From the NCBI GenBank assembly GCA_963697915.1, contig OY969103.1, forward strand, positions 2,604,001-2,668,000: 64,000 nucleotides of DNA, in the 5' to 3' direction. Shown here piece after piece: positions 24,371 through 34,743 of this stretch. The stretch's first letter is position 1, and every line of letters begins with the position of its first letter. Source of the DNA: VRUE01 sp963697915. Its GTDB lineage: Bacteria > Actinomycetota > Thermoleophilia > Solirubrobacterales > 70-9. Below the pieces are notes generated by a model that saw only the letters and a program-made list of their open reading frames with translations, did no database searches and was not told the origin of the DNA. The translations under genes and the position numbers were made by a program.

Positions 24371-25477
24371 TGAATGCCGGGTATCTATTGCTCGAGGACG
24401 GCGTTCGCTTCGACGGCGAGCTCTGCGGCCACCCCGAGGCCGCCCTTGGCGAGGTCGTCTTCAACACCGCGATGACCGGCTACCAGGAGTCGGTCACCGA
24501 CCCCTCCTACGCGGGCCAGATCATCGTCTTCACCTACCCGCTGATCGGCAACTACGGCGTCTCCGCCGAGGCGATGGAGTCCGACGGTGTCCACGCCCGC
24601 GCGGTGGTGATGCGCGACCCCAAGAACGGCGAGGACGTCGCCAGCGCCGAGGGTGGCTGGCTCGACTGGCTCGCCGACTGCGGCGTCGCCGGGATCGGCG
24701 GCGTCGACACCCGCGCCCTGGTCCGCCACATCCGCGACCGCGGCGCGATGCGGGGCGGCATCTTCAGCGCCGAGACCCCCGAGGCCGAGGCGCGCGAACG
24801 GGTGGCCGCCGAGCCCTCGATGCAGGGCGCTGACCTGGCCCGCACGGTGACCCCGCCGGAGCCGGTCCGCTTCGAGGGGGGTGGCCCGCACGTGGTCGGC
24901 ATCGACACCGGGGTCAAGCTCAACATCGTCCGCGAGCTGCGCCAGCGCGACTGCCGCCTCACCCTGCTGCCCTGCACCTCCTCGGCCGAGCAGGTGCTCG
25001 CCGAGGAGCCCGACGTCGTCTTCCTCGCCAACGGGCCCGGCGACCCCGGCGCGCTCGGCTACGTGGTCGAGACCGTGCGCGAGCTGGTCGGTCAGAAGCC
25101 TCTGTTCGGGATCTGCCTCGGCCACCAGCTGCTCTGCCGCGCGGTTGGCCTCGAGACCTTCAAGCTGCCCTTCGGCCACCGCGGCGCCAACCACCCGGTC
25201 AAGGAGCTGGCCAGCGGCCGGATCGAGATCACCTCGCAGAACCACGGCTTCGCCGTCCAGGGCCCGGCCGGAGAGCCGCGGATCGAGGCCGACGAGCCGG
25301 TCCGCTGGGAGACCGACTTCGGCGCCGCCGAGCTCTCCCACCTCAACCTCTACGACCGCACGGTCGAGGGCCTGGTCCTGAAAGACGTCGCCGCGGCCAC
25401 CGTTCAGTACCACCCGGAGGCCGGGCCCGGCCCGCACGACGCCCGCCACCTCTTCGACCGCTTCCTGGGGTTAGCGA

Positions 25478-25485
<8 letters not shown>
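24370..25485 (+). CDS. carA: Carbamoyl-phosphate synthase small (glutaminase) subunit
   Basis: 371 residues. The N-terminal small-subunit domain (YLLLEDGVRFDGEL, FNTAMTGYQE) is followed by a class I glutamine amidotransferase with nucleophile Cys249 in FGICLGHQLLC and the His-Glu pair in VQYHPEAGPGP. It hydrolyses glutamine and passes ammonia to CarB. The start at 24370 keeps the canonical N-terminus, yet it lies at the foot of an 18-bp hairpin with only GGGAAAGG as a possible Shine-Dalgarno inside the stem. Expression may therefore depend on translation from pyrC opening the hairpin. It overlaps carB by 8 bp. Confidence 0.95.
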
Positions 25486-28568
<3,083 letters not shown>

Positions 28569-28585
<17 letters not shown>

Positions 28586-28605
28586 AATGGAGGGAAAACG
28601 CGTTG
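28569..28605 (+). repeat. 37-bp palindrome spanning carB stop and pyrK start
   Basis: A perfect 15-bp stem (28569-28583 with 28591-28605; arm CAACGCGTTTTCCCT) with a 7-nt loop GAAATGG. The carB TGA is at the top of the left arm and loop, and the pyrK ATG is in the loop. The inner TTTCCC/GGGAAA resembles the carA-start palindrome, suggesting a related element. Confidence 0.8.
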
Positions 28606-29426
28606 ATCTGTCGCGCGTGGCGGATGCCCCCTTCGGGCGCCGCGCCTGCGAGGTGACCGAGAACCGCGCCTCGGGCGGCTACCGCCTCTTCTCGCTGCTC
28701 GACCGCGAGGGGCCCGAGCCGCGGCCGGGCCAGTTCTACATGCTGGCCACCGAGGATCACTGGGAGCAGCGCGGCGGCCGCCCGTTCCTGCCCCGCGCCT
28801 TCTCGGTCGCCGAGACCGAGGCGGCCGAGGGCGGCACCCGGCTCGACTTCCTGATCGAGGCGATCGGCCCCGGCACCGAGCGGCTCTGCGCGCTGCGGCC
28901 CGGCGAGCGGGTCTGGGTCAACGGCCCGCTCGGCAACTCCTTCTCCGCGCCGCGCGAGCTCGCGCCGGGGGCGGCGGGGGCGATCCTGGTCGGCGGCGGC
29001 ATCGGCATCGCGCCGCTCGCCCTGTTGCGCCGCCGCTTCGCCGCCGCCAACGTGCCGACCCGGGTCCTGCTCGGCTTCCGCGACGAGGCTCATTCCGGCG
29101 GCCTCGACGAGCTCTTCGCCTGCTGCGAGGTCGGCCTCGCCAGTGACGACGGCCATGTCGGCCACCGCGGCTACGTCACCGACCTGCTGGCGGCGATGCT
29201 GACCGGCGACGACGCCGGCAGCGCCGCCGTCTACGCCTGCGGCCCACCGCCGATGCTGGATGCCGTCGCCGCCCTCTGCGCCGAGCGCGGCGTCACCTCC
29301 GAGCTGGCGATGGAGTCGCCGATGGCCTGCGGCTTCGGCGCCTGCTTCGGCTGCGCCGTGCCCAAGCCCGGCGGCGAGGGCTACATCCGCCTCTGCGTCG
29401 ACGGCCCGGTGGTGCGCGGTGGTTGA
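28587..29426 (+). CDS. pyrK: Dihydroorotate dehydrogenase electron-transfer subunit
   Basis: 279 residues. A ferredoxin-reductase-like FAD domain (RPFLPRAFSVAE, about 65-76) and NAD domain (GGGIGIAPLALL) precede a C-terminal [2Fe-2S] site with Cys248, Cys253, Cys256 and Cys270 (CGFGACFGC). It passes electrons from PyrD to NAD+. The first residues (MEGKRVD) come from the palindrome, so the native start may have been further in. It overlaps pyrD by 8 bp. Confidence 0.93.
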   Translation: MEGKRVDLSRVADAPFGRRACEVTENRASGGYRLFSLLDREGPEPRPGQFYMLATEDHWEQRGGRPFLPRAFSVAETEAAEGGTRLDFLIEAIGPGTERLCALRPGERVWVNGPLGNSFSAPRELAPGAAGAILVGGGIGIAPLALLRRRFAAANVPTRVLLGFRDEAHSGGLDELFACCEVGLASDDGHVGHRGYVTDLLAAMLTGDDAGSAAVYACGPPPMLDAVAALCAERGVTSELAMESPMACGFGACFGCAVPKPGGEGYIRLCVDGPVVRGG

Positions 29427-30288
29427 GTTCTGCGGGCTGCGGCTGCCCAACCCGGTGATCAACGCCTCGGGGACCTTCGACGCGATCGCCGCCCGGCGTG
29501 TCTACGGCGACGCCCTGCTGGCCGAGTTCCCCTTCGCGGCCTTCGTCTCCAAGACGATCACCCTGGAGTCCCGCGCCGGCAACGAGCCGCGGCGGATCTG
29601 GGAGACCCCGGCCGGGATGATCAACTCGATCGGGCTGCCCAACAAGGGGCTGGAGGGGTTCGTCGCCGAGGACCTGCCCCAGCTCGGCGAGCTGCCGGTG
29701 CCGCTGATCGTCTCGGTGATGGCGACCGGCCACGAGGACTTCAAGCGGATGGTGGCGACGCTGGAGCCCCGACAGGAGGTCGCCGGTTTCGAGCTCAACG
29801 TCTCCTGCCCCAACGTCCACTCCGGCCTGATCGTCGGCGAGCAGCCGACCGAGACGGCGGCGCTGCTCGAGGCGCTGCGGCCGCTGACCGGGAAGCCGCT
29901 GATCGTCAAGCTGACCCCCAACGTCGCCGATCCGGCGGCGGTCGCCGTCGGCGCCGAGGAGGGCGGGGCCGACGCGGTCTCGCTGATCAACACGCTGAAG
30001 GCCGCGGCGATCGATCCGGTCAGCGGCGAGCCCGGCGTCGCGGCCGGGCAGGGCGGGCTCTCCGGCCCGGCGGTGCGCCCGGTCGCCGTCGCCCAGGTGC
30101 GCGCCGTGGCGGCCGCCGTGCGGGTCCCGATCGTCGGCATGGGCGGTATCTGCAACGGTGCCGACGCGGCCGAATTCCTCGCCGCCGGGGCGACCCTGGT
30201 CGCGGTCGGAACCGAGAGCTTCCGCGACCCGCGCGCCGGCAGCCGCATTGCCGCAGACCTCGCTGACCGGTTTTCCAGTAGGGCGTGA
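29419..30288 (+). CDS. pyrD: Dihydroorotate dehydrogenase, class 1B catalytic subunit
   Basis: 289 residues from GTG 29419, which overlaps the pyrK end; longer frames upstream are shadows of pyrK. The N-terminus VEFCGLRLPNPVINASGTF and the catalytic-Cys loop ELNVSCPNVHSG identify the NAD-linked class 1B enzyme, consistent with the adjacent PyrK. FMN-binding motifs GMGGICNGADAAEFLAAGA are present. The usual next gene pyrF is absent; mIHF follows instead. Confidence 0.94.
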   Translation: MVEFCGLRLPNPVINASGTFDAIAARRVYGDALLAEFPFAAFVSKTITLESRAGNEPRRIWETPAGMINSIGLPNKGLEGFVAEDLPQLGELPVPLIVSVMATGHEDFKRMVATLEPRQEVAGFELNVSCPNVHSGLIVGEQPTETAALLEALRPLTGKPLIVKLTPNVADPAAVAVGAEEGGADAVSLINTLKAAAIDPVSGEPGVAAGQGGLSGPAVRPVAVAQVRAVAAAVRVPIVGMGGICNGADAAEFLAAGATLVAVGTESFRDPRAGSRIAADLADRFSSRA

Positions 30289-30343
30289 TCTCAACCTCGA
30301 CTCGAGGTCTAGGTGAATTTGCCCGAAAACCCGCCACCGGGCC

Positions 30344-30371
30344 TTGCACGCCGCGTAGCCGCGGCTATACT
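30344..30371 (+). promoter_or_regulatory. mIHF promoter
   Basis: TTGCAC (30344-30349), a 16-nt spacer and TATACT (30366-30371) form a strong consensus-like promoter, 10 nt from ATG 30382. A short hairpin ACCTCG-ACT-CGAGGT (about 30296-30310) lies upstream in the pyrD 3' region. Confidence 0.75.
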
Positions 30372-30381
30372 CGCCGCCCAC

Positions 30382-30714
30382 ATGCCTGCCCCAGTCAAGA
30401 CCTCCGCCGCGGCCCCCGAGAGGTCGTTGGACCAGCGAATGGACGCGCTGAAGCGGGCAAACGACATCCGTACCGCCCGGGCCAAGCTGAAGAAGGACCT
30501 CAAGGCCGGCAAGGCGAGCATTCACGCCCTGCTCCTCGACCCGCCCGAGTACGTGATGACCGCGAAGGTCTTCGACATGCTCCTCGCCGTTCCGAAGTAC
30601 GGCCGCGTCAAGGCCAATCGCATCCTCAACCAGTGCCGGATCTCGCCCTCGAAGACCATCGGTGGCTTGTCCGAGAGGCAACGCGCCGAGCTCGTCTCTC
30701 AACTTCGCAGGTAA
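30382..30714 (+). CDS. mihF: Actinobacterial integration host factor (mIHF)
   Basis: 110 residues from ATG 30382; the frame extends upstream, but the promoter lies there. The arrangement of a helical N-terminal region (DALKRANDIRTARAKLKKDLKAGKAS) and a helix-two-turn-helix-like domain (VFDMLLAVPKYGRVKANRIL, then SERQRAELVSQL) is that of mycobacterial IHF, an essential nucleoid protein that is found just upstream of gmk in many actinobacteria, as here. It is strong evidence for actinobacterial origin. Confidence 0.92.
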   Translation: MPAPVKTSAAAPERSLDQRMDALKRANDIRTARAKLKKDLKAGKASIHALLLDPPEYVMTAKVFDMLLAVPKYGRVKANRILNQCRISPSKTIGGLSERQRAELVSQLRR

Positions 30715-30741
30715 GCGAAGCCGACCGCCGCAGCGGTCAAT

Positions 30742-31332
30742 ATGCCGGGCCGCATGGCCAAGGTCTTCGTAATCACCGGTCCGTCCGGCGTCGGCAAGGG
30801 GACGCTGATCGCGAGGCTGCTCGACCGGGTTCCCGACCTCGAGCTCTCGGTCTCGGCGACCACGCGCGAGCCACGTGAGGGCGAGGTCGACGGGCGCGAC
30901 TACCACTTCCTCAGCCCCGAGGAGTTCGACCGGCGACTCGAGCGCGAAGACTTCCTCGAGTTCGCCACCTACAGCGGCAACCGCTACGGCACCCTGCGCT
31001 CAGAGGTGCGCAAGCGGCTCGAGGCCGGGCACTCGGTCGTGCTCGAGATCGAGGTGCAGGGCGCGAGCCAGGTGCGCGCCGCGATGCGCGAGTCGGTCCA
31101 GGTCTTCATCGTCCCGCCCGACCCCGCCGTTCTGCGCGAGCGGCTGGAGTCGCGCGGCGCCGACTCGGCCGAGGCAATCGACGCGCGGCTCAAGGTCGCC
31201 GAGGTCGAGTTGGCCGCCCAGGGGGACTTCGACCACCTCGTCGTCAACGCCGATCTGGCGCGGGCGGCGACCGATCTGGAGGGGATCGTGCGCGCCGAGC
31301 TCGGTTTGCCTCTAGACTCCCCGGCCGAATGA
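30742..31332 (+). CDS. gmk: Guanylate kinase
   Basis: 196 residues. The P-loop GPSGVGKGT is at 13-21, and SATTREPREGEVDGRDYHFL and EIEVQGASQVR are the GMP-binding and lid motifs. It phosphorylates GMP to GDP. A second in-frame ATG at 30754 (MAKVFVITGPSG) is an equally good start. The stop overlaps rpoZ by ATGA. Confidence 0.95.
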   Translation: MPGRMAKVFVITGPSGVGKGTLIARLLDRVPDLELSVSATTREPREGEVDGRDYHFLSPEEFDRRLEREDFLEFATYSGNRYGTLRSEVRKRLEAGHSVVLEIEVQGASQVRAAMRESVQVFIVPPDPAVLRERLESRGADSAEAIDARLKVAEVELAAQGDFDHLVVNADLARAATDLEGIVRAELGLPLDSPAE

Positions 31333-31562
31333 TCAAACCACGCGTAGACAAGCTGCTCGAGCACGCCGACTCGCATTACGCCGCTGTCGTCGTCGCCGCC
31401 AAGCGAGCTCGTCAAATCAACAGCTACTTCCACAACCTCGGCGAGGGCGGTTTCGGCGAGTACCCACCCCCGATGGTGGAGACTCGCGCCGACCGCAACT
31501 ACCTCTCGATGGCGCTGGAGGAGCTTGCCGAGGGCAAGCTCAAATACGAGTACCGCTCCTAG
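31329..31562 (+). CDS. rpoZ: RNA polymerase omega subunit
   Basis: 77 residues. The sequence PRVDKLLEHADSHYAAVVVAAKRARQIN and the C-terminal ALEELAEGKLKYE are the conserved omega core. It supports RNAP assembly. The gmk-rpoZ-coaBC order is widespread in bacteria and supports the call. Confidence 0.93.
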   Translation: MIKPRVDKLLEHADSHYAAVVVAAKRARQINSYFHNLGEGGFGEYPPPMVETRADRNYLSMALEELAEGKLKYEYRS

Positions 31563-31589
31563 CGCACCGCTACCTCGGAAGGGGGAGAG

Positions 31590-32903
31590 ATGGCAAGGAT
31601 CCTGCTGGGTGTAAGCGGTGGGATCGCCGCCTATAAGGCACTGGAGCTGGCTCGCCTCGCGACCCTCGCCGGCCACGGCGTGCGGGTGCTGATGACCGAG
31701 ACCGCGACCCGCTTCGTTGGCGCCGCCTCCTTCGAGGGGATCGTCGGTGCCCCGGTCCTCAGCTCCGAGTTCGAGCGCGACCCCCTGCGCGGCGCCTTCC
31801 CCGGCGACCCGCGGCCCGAGCACGACCCGATCGGCCACCTCGAGCTGGCCGCCAACTGCGACGCCTATCTGGTCGCGCCCGCCTCGGCCAACACGCTCGC
31901 CAAGCTCGCCGCCGGGATGGCGGACTCGATGCTGACCACCAGCTTCCTCGCCTGCGCGGCGCCGCGCCTGGTGGCGCCCGCGATGAACGACCGCATGTAC
32001 GCGGACGCGGCCACGCGGGCCAACCTCGCGACCCTGCGCGAGCGGGGTGTCGAGACGATCGAGCCCGGCGAGGGCCAGCTCGCCTCGCGTGGCGAGTTCG
32101 GTCGTGGCCGCTTGCCCGACCCGGGGCAGCTGCTGGAGCGCCTGGAAGCGGTGCTGCCCGCCGGCGAGCGCCCCTGGGACGGCCTGCGCGTGCTGGTCAC
32201 CGCCGGCGGCACGCGCGAGCCGATCGACCCGGTGCGCTTTCTCGGCAACCGCTCCAGCGGCCGCATGGGCCTGGCGCTGGCCGCGGCGGCGGCCCGCCGC
32301 GGCGCCGAGGTGACCCTGATCGCCGCCAACGTCGACCTGTCGGCGCCGGCGGCGGTGCGCCGAGTCGACGTCGAGACCGCGGCCGAGCTGGCCGCTGCCG
32401 CGCGTGCGGAGTTCTCCGGCGCGCATCTCCTGCTGATGGCAGCCGCGCCCGCCGACTTCCGTGCCGCCGCGCCCGCCCCAGGCAAGCTCAAGCGCGAGCG
32501 TGCCCTCGACCTGCACCTGGAGCCGACCGAGGACATCCTCGCCAGCCTGGCCGCCGAGCGGGGGGAGGGCCAGACGATCGTCGGCTTCGCCGCCGAACAC
32601 GGCAACGACGTCTCCCGCGCCCGCGAGAAGCTGGCCCGCAAGGGCGCCGACCTCATAGTCCTCAACGACGTCTCCGACCCGGCCATCGGGTTTGAGAGCG
32701 CCGAAAACGCGGCAACCCTGATCAGCTCCACCAGCCAGATCACGCTCTCGCGAGCATCCAAGGACGAGATAGCCGAGCAGATCCTGGATCGGGTCGATTC
32801 ACTGCGCCGGGAGGGGGGGTCCCCTCAACCGGCGGATACTCAGAGCGGGCCGAAGGCCCGCGAGTCGGGGGAGGGGACCCCCCCTCCCGGCGCGACGCAC
32901 TGA
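31590..32903 (+). CDS. coaBC: Bifunctional phosphopantothenoylcysteine decarboxylase / phosphopantothenate-cysteine ligase
   Basis: 437 residues. The N-terminal CoaC half (about 1-180) has the flavin motif GVSGGIAAYKALEL, the catalytic His in DPIGHLELA, and PAMNDRMY. The CoaB half has the CTP-binding VTAGGTREPIDPVR and GNRSSGRMG, then the lysine motif GKLKRE. It performs two steps of coenzyme A synthesis. A Shine-Dalgarno-like AAGGGGGAGAG precedes the start. The last ~33 residues (after ILDRVDS) are low-complexity and are encoded by a large nested palindrome, an extension not expected in the family. Confidence 0.95.
   Translation: MARILLGVSGGIAAYKALELARLATLAGHGVRVLMTETATRFVGAASFEGIVGAPVLSSEFERDPLRGAFPGDPRPEHDPIGHLELAANCDAYLVAPASANTLAKLAAGMADSMLTTSFLACAAPRLVAPAMNDRMYADAATRANLATLRERGVETIEPGEGQLASRGEFGRGRLPDPGQLLERLEAVLPAGERPWDGLRVLVTAGGTREPIDPVRFLGNRSSGRMGLALAAAAARRGAEVTLIAANVDLSAPAAVRRVDVETAAELAAAARAEFSGAHLLLMAAAPADFRAAAPAPGKLKRERALDLHLEPTEDILASLAAERGEGQTIVGFAAEHGNDVSRAREKLARKGADLIVLNDVSDPAIGFESAENAATLISSTSQITLSRASKDEIAEQILDRVDSLRREGGSPQPADTQSGPKARESGEGTPPPGATH
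32804..32893 (+). repeat. 90-bp nested palindrome inside the coaBC 3' end
   Basis: A perfect 23-bp inverted repeat (32804-32826 and 32871-32893) encloses 44 nt that contain a second perfect hairpin, GCGGGCC-GAA-GGCCCGC (32845-32861). It is translated as the C-terminal tail of CoaBC. It lies just upstream of the rimP-nusA promoter. The shape suggests an inserted repetitive extragenic palindrome-like element. Confidence 0.85.
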
Positions 32904-32909
32904 CCGGGC

Positions 32910-32974
32910 TATACTGGACGCAAGCTTTTTGTCCCTATGCAGTAGCGAGAAGTGGGCCTGGCCCACTTTTTTTT
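32910..32974 (+). terminator. rimP-nusA operon promoter and leader attenuator
   Basis: TATACT at 32910-32915 is a consensus-like -10. About 30 nt downstream of the predicted start lies a textbook intrinsic terminator: AAGTGGGCC (32950-32958) pairs with GGCCCACTT (32960-32968), followed by eight T (32967-32974). It stands between promoter and rimP, so part of the transcription must read through. A terminator hairpin of this AGTGGGC/GCCCACT type before rimP-nusA is common in bacteria and fits NusA autoregulation (inference). Confidence 0.8.
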
Positions 32975-32989
32975 CGCCCCGAAGCAGGC

Positions 32990-33253
32990 ATGACCGACCT
33001 CAAAGACAGCATCCAGCAGCAGCTCGCCGAGCTCGATTCCGAGCTCGACCTGGTCGCGCTCGAGCAGCCCGGCAGCGAATCGCTGCGCCTCTTCATCGAC
33101 CACCCTGGAGGGGTCGACCTGGCGCTCTGCGAACGTGTCACCAGGCACCTGGGTGAGCTGCGCGCCGAGTACGCGCTGGAGGTCTCCTCTCCGGGGCCGA
33201 AGTACAGCCGTCGCACCGACCAACAGTCCGAGACGACCGAGGAGCAGCCGTGA
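32990..33253 (+). CDS. rimP: RimP ribosome maturation factor, N-terminal domain only
   Basis: 87 residues. The fold of RimP-N is clear (LVALEQPGSESLRLFIDHPGGVDLALCERVTRHLGEL and ALEVSSPG), but normal RimP is about 150-160 residues. The C-terminal SH3-like domain that should follow the LEVSSPG motif is absent. NusA begins immediately (GTGA overlap), and no other frame restores the domain, so the gene is genuinely short rather than frameshifted. RimP acts in 30S maturation. The position before nusA-infB is canonical. Confidence 0.85.
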   Translation: MTDLKDSIQQQLAELDSELDLVALEQPGSESLRLFIDHPGGVDLALCERVTRHLGELRAEYALEVSSPGPKYSRRTDQQSETTEEQP

Positions 33254-34743
33254 GTAAAGAGATCGTCGACGCAATCAAAGCGCTCGAGCAGGAGAAGGGG
33301 ATCTCCGCCGACAAGCTGATGGACGCGCTCGCCGACGCGCTGCTCTCGGCTTACAAGAAGACCCCGGGGGCGGCCAAGTACGCCCGCGTCGACCTCGACC
33401 ACGAAACCGGCGACTTCCGTGTCTTCGAACTGATCCTGCCGGCCGAGCTCGAGGAAAAGCTGCTGGCCGAGGCGGCCGAGGCACAGGAGGAAGAGGAGCG
33501 CGAGATCGACCCCGAGACGGGCGAGCTCAAAGAGCCCGAGGACCCCGAGCTCGACCCGGAGATGCTCGCCCCTTACGAGGACCAGATCGAGACCCGCGAC
33601 GTCACCCCCGAAGACTTCGGCCGGATCGCCGCCCAGACCGCCAAGCAGGTGATCCTGCAGCGGATCCGCGAGGCGGAACGGATGATGATGTTCGAGGAGT
33701 ACCAGGATCGGGTCGGCGAGCTGATCACGGGGATCATCCAGCAGTCGGACAAGCGCTACACGCTGGTCCAGCTGCGTGAGCGGGTCGAGGCGCTGCTGCC
33801 CAAGTCCGAGCAGGTCTACAACGAGCGCTACGACCACGGCATGCGGGTCAAGGCGGTGATCACCGACGTCTCCGACTCGACCAAAGGGCCGGCGATCGTC
33901 GTCTCGCGCCGCAGCCCGGAGCTGATCAAGAGCCTCTTCGAGATGGAGGTCCCGGAGATCGCCGACAAGCTGGTCGAGATCGTCGGGGTCGCCCGCGAGC
34001 CCGGCTACCGCTCGAAGATCGCCGTCGTCTCCCACACCGAGGGCGTCGATCCGGTCGGCGCCTGCGTCGGCCCGCGCGGCTCGCGCGTGCGGATGGTCGT
34101 TTCCGAGCTGCGCGGCGAGAAGATCGACATCATCCCCCACAACGATGAGCCCGCTCGCTTCGTCGCCAAGGCGCTCTCGCCGGCGCGGGTGCGTGAGGTG
34201 ATCGTCGACGACGAGGAGCGCCAGGCGACGGTGATCGTCCCCGACGACCAGCTCTCGCTGGCGATCGGCCGCGACGGCCAGAATGCCCGCCTCGCCGCCC
34301 GTCTCACCGGCTGGCGCGTCGACATCAAGTCGGAGACCGAGTTCGCCCAGGACGACGCCGAGGTCGAGTACGAGGGCGAGGAGCAGTCCGACGGCCACTG
34401 CCTGGCGGTGCTCTCCAACGGCCGCCGCTGTCCCAACGCGGCGATCGGCGAGTCCTCCTACTGCGGCCTGCCCACCCACCAGGCGCTGGCCCGCTTCGAG
34501 ACCAACCAGATCGCCGTGCTGGCGCCGCTGGCCGAGGCCGAAGTCGCGATCCTCGCCGACGCGGGGGCCGACGGGGGCCAGGTCAGCGAGATCGTCGCCA
34601 AGGCCGAAGCCGAGTTCGAAGAGCCCAGCGACGACGAGCAGGAGGCCGCGCCGGAGGCCGTCGAGCCGGAGCCCGAGGCCGTCGAGTCAGAGCCGGAGCC
34701 CGAGGCCGCCGAGCCGGTCGCCGAGGAGGCTGAGCAGGCGTAG
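33250..34743 (+). CDS. nusA: Transcription termination/antitermination factor NusA with extra Cys motif and acidic tail
   Basis: 497 residues. The N-terminal RNAP-binding domain, the S1 domain (about 135-200, GMRVKAVITDVSDSTKGPAIVVS) and two KH domains (about 205-350, with GACVGPRGSRVRMV and LAIGRDGQNARLAARLTGW) are all present. After the KH domains comes an unusual segment, C384-x9-C394-x10-C405-x4-H410, resembling a small zinc knuckle, then a helical region and a very acidic Glu/Pro/Ala tail of about 50 residues. NusA modulates pausing and termination. Overlaps with rimP and infB suggest coupling; ylxR is missing between nusA and infB. Confidence 0.93.
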   Translation: MSKEIVDAIKALEQEKGISADKLMDALADALLSAYKKTPGAAKYARVDLDHETGDFRVFELILPAELEEKLLAEAAEAQEEEEREIDPETGELKEPEDPELDPEMLAPYEDQIETRDVTPEDFGRIAAQTAKQVILQRIREAERMMMFEEYQDRVGELITGIIQQSDKRYTLVQLRERVEALLPKSEQVYNERYDHGMRVKAVITDVSDSTKGPAIVVSRRSPELIKSLFEMEVPEIADKLVEIVGVAREPGYRSKIAVVSHTEGVDPVGACVGPRGSRVRMVVSELRGEKIDIIPHNDEPARFVAKALSPARVREVIVDDEERQATVIVPDDQLSLAIGRDGQNARLAARLTGWRVDIKSETEFAQDDAEVEYEGEEQSDGHCLAVLSNGRRCPNAAIGESSYCGLPTHQALARFETNQIAVLAPLAEAEVAILADAGADGGQVSEIVAKAEAEFEEPSDDEQEAAPEAVEPEPEAVESEPEPEAAEPVAEEAEQA

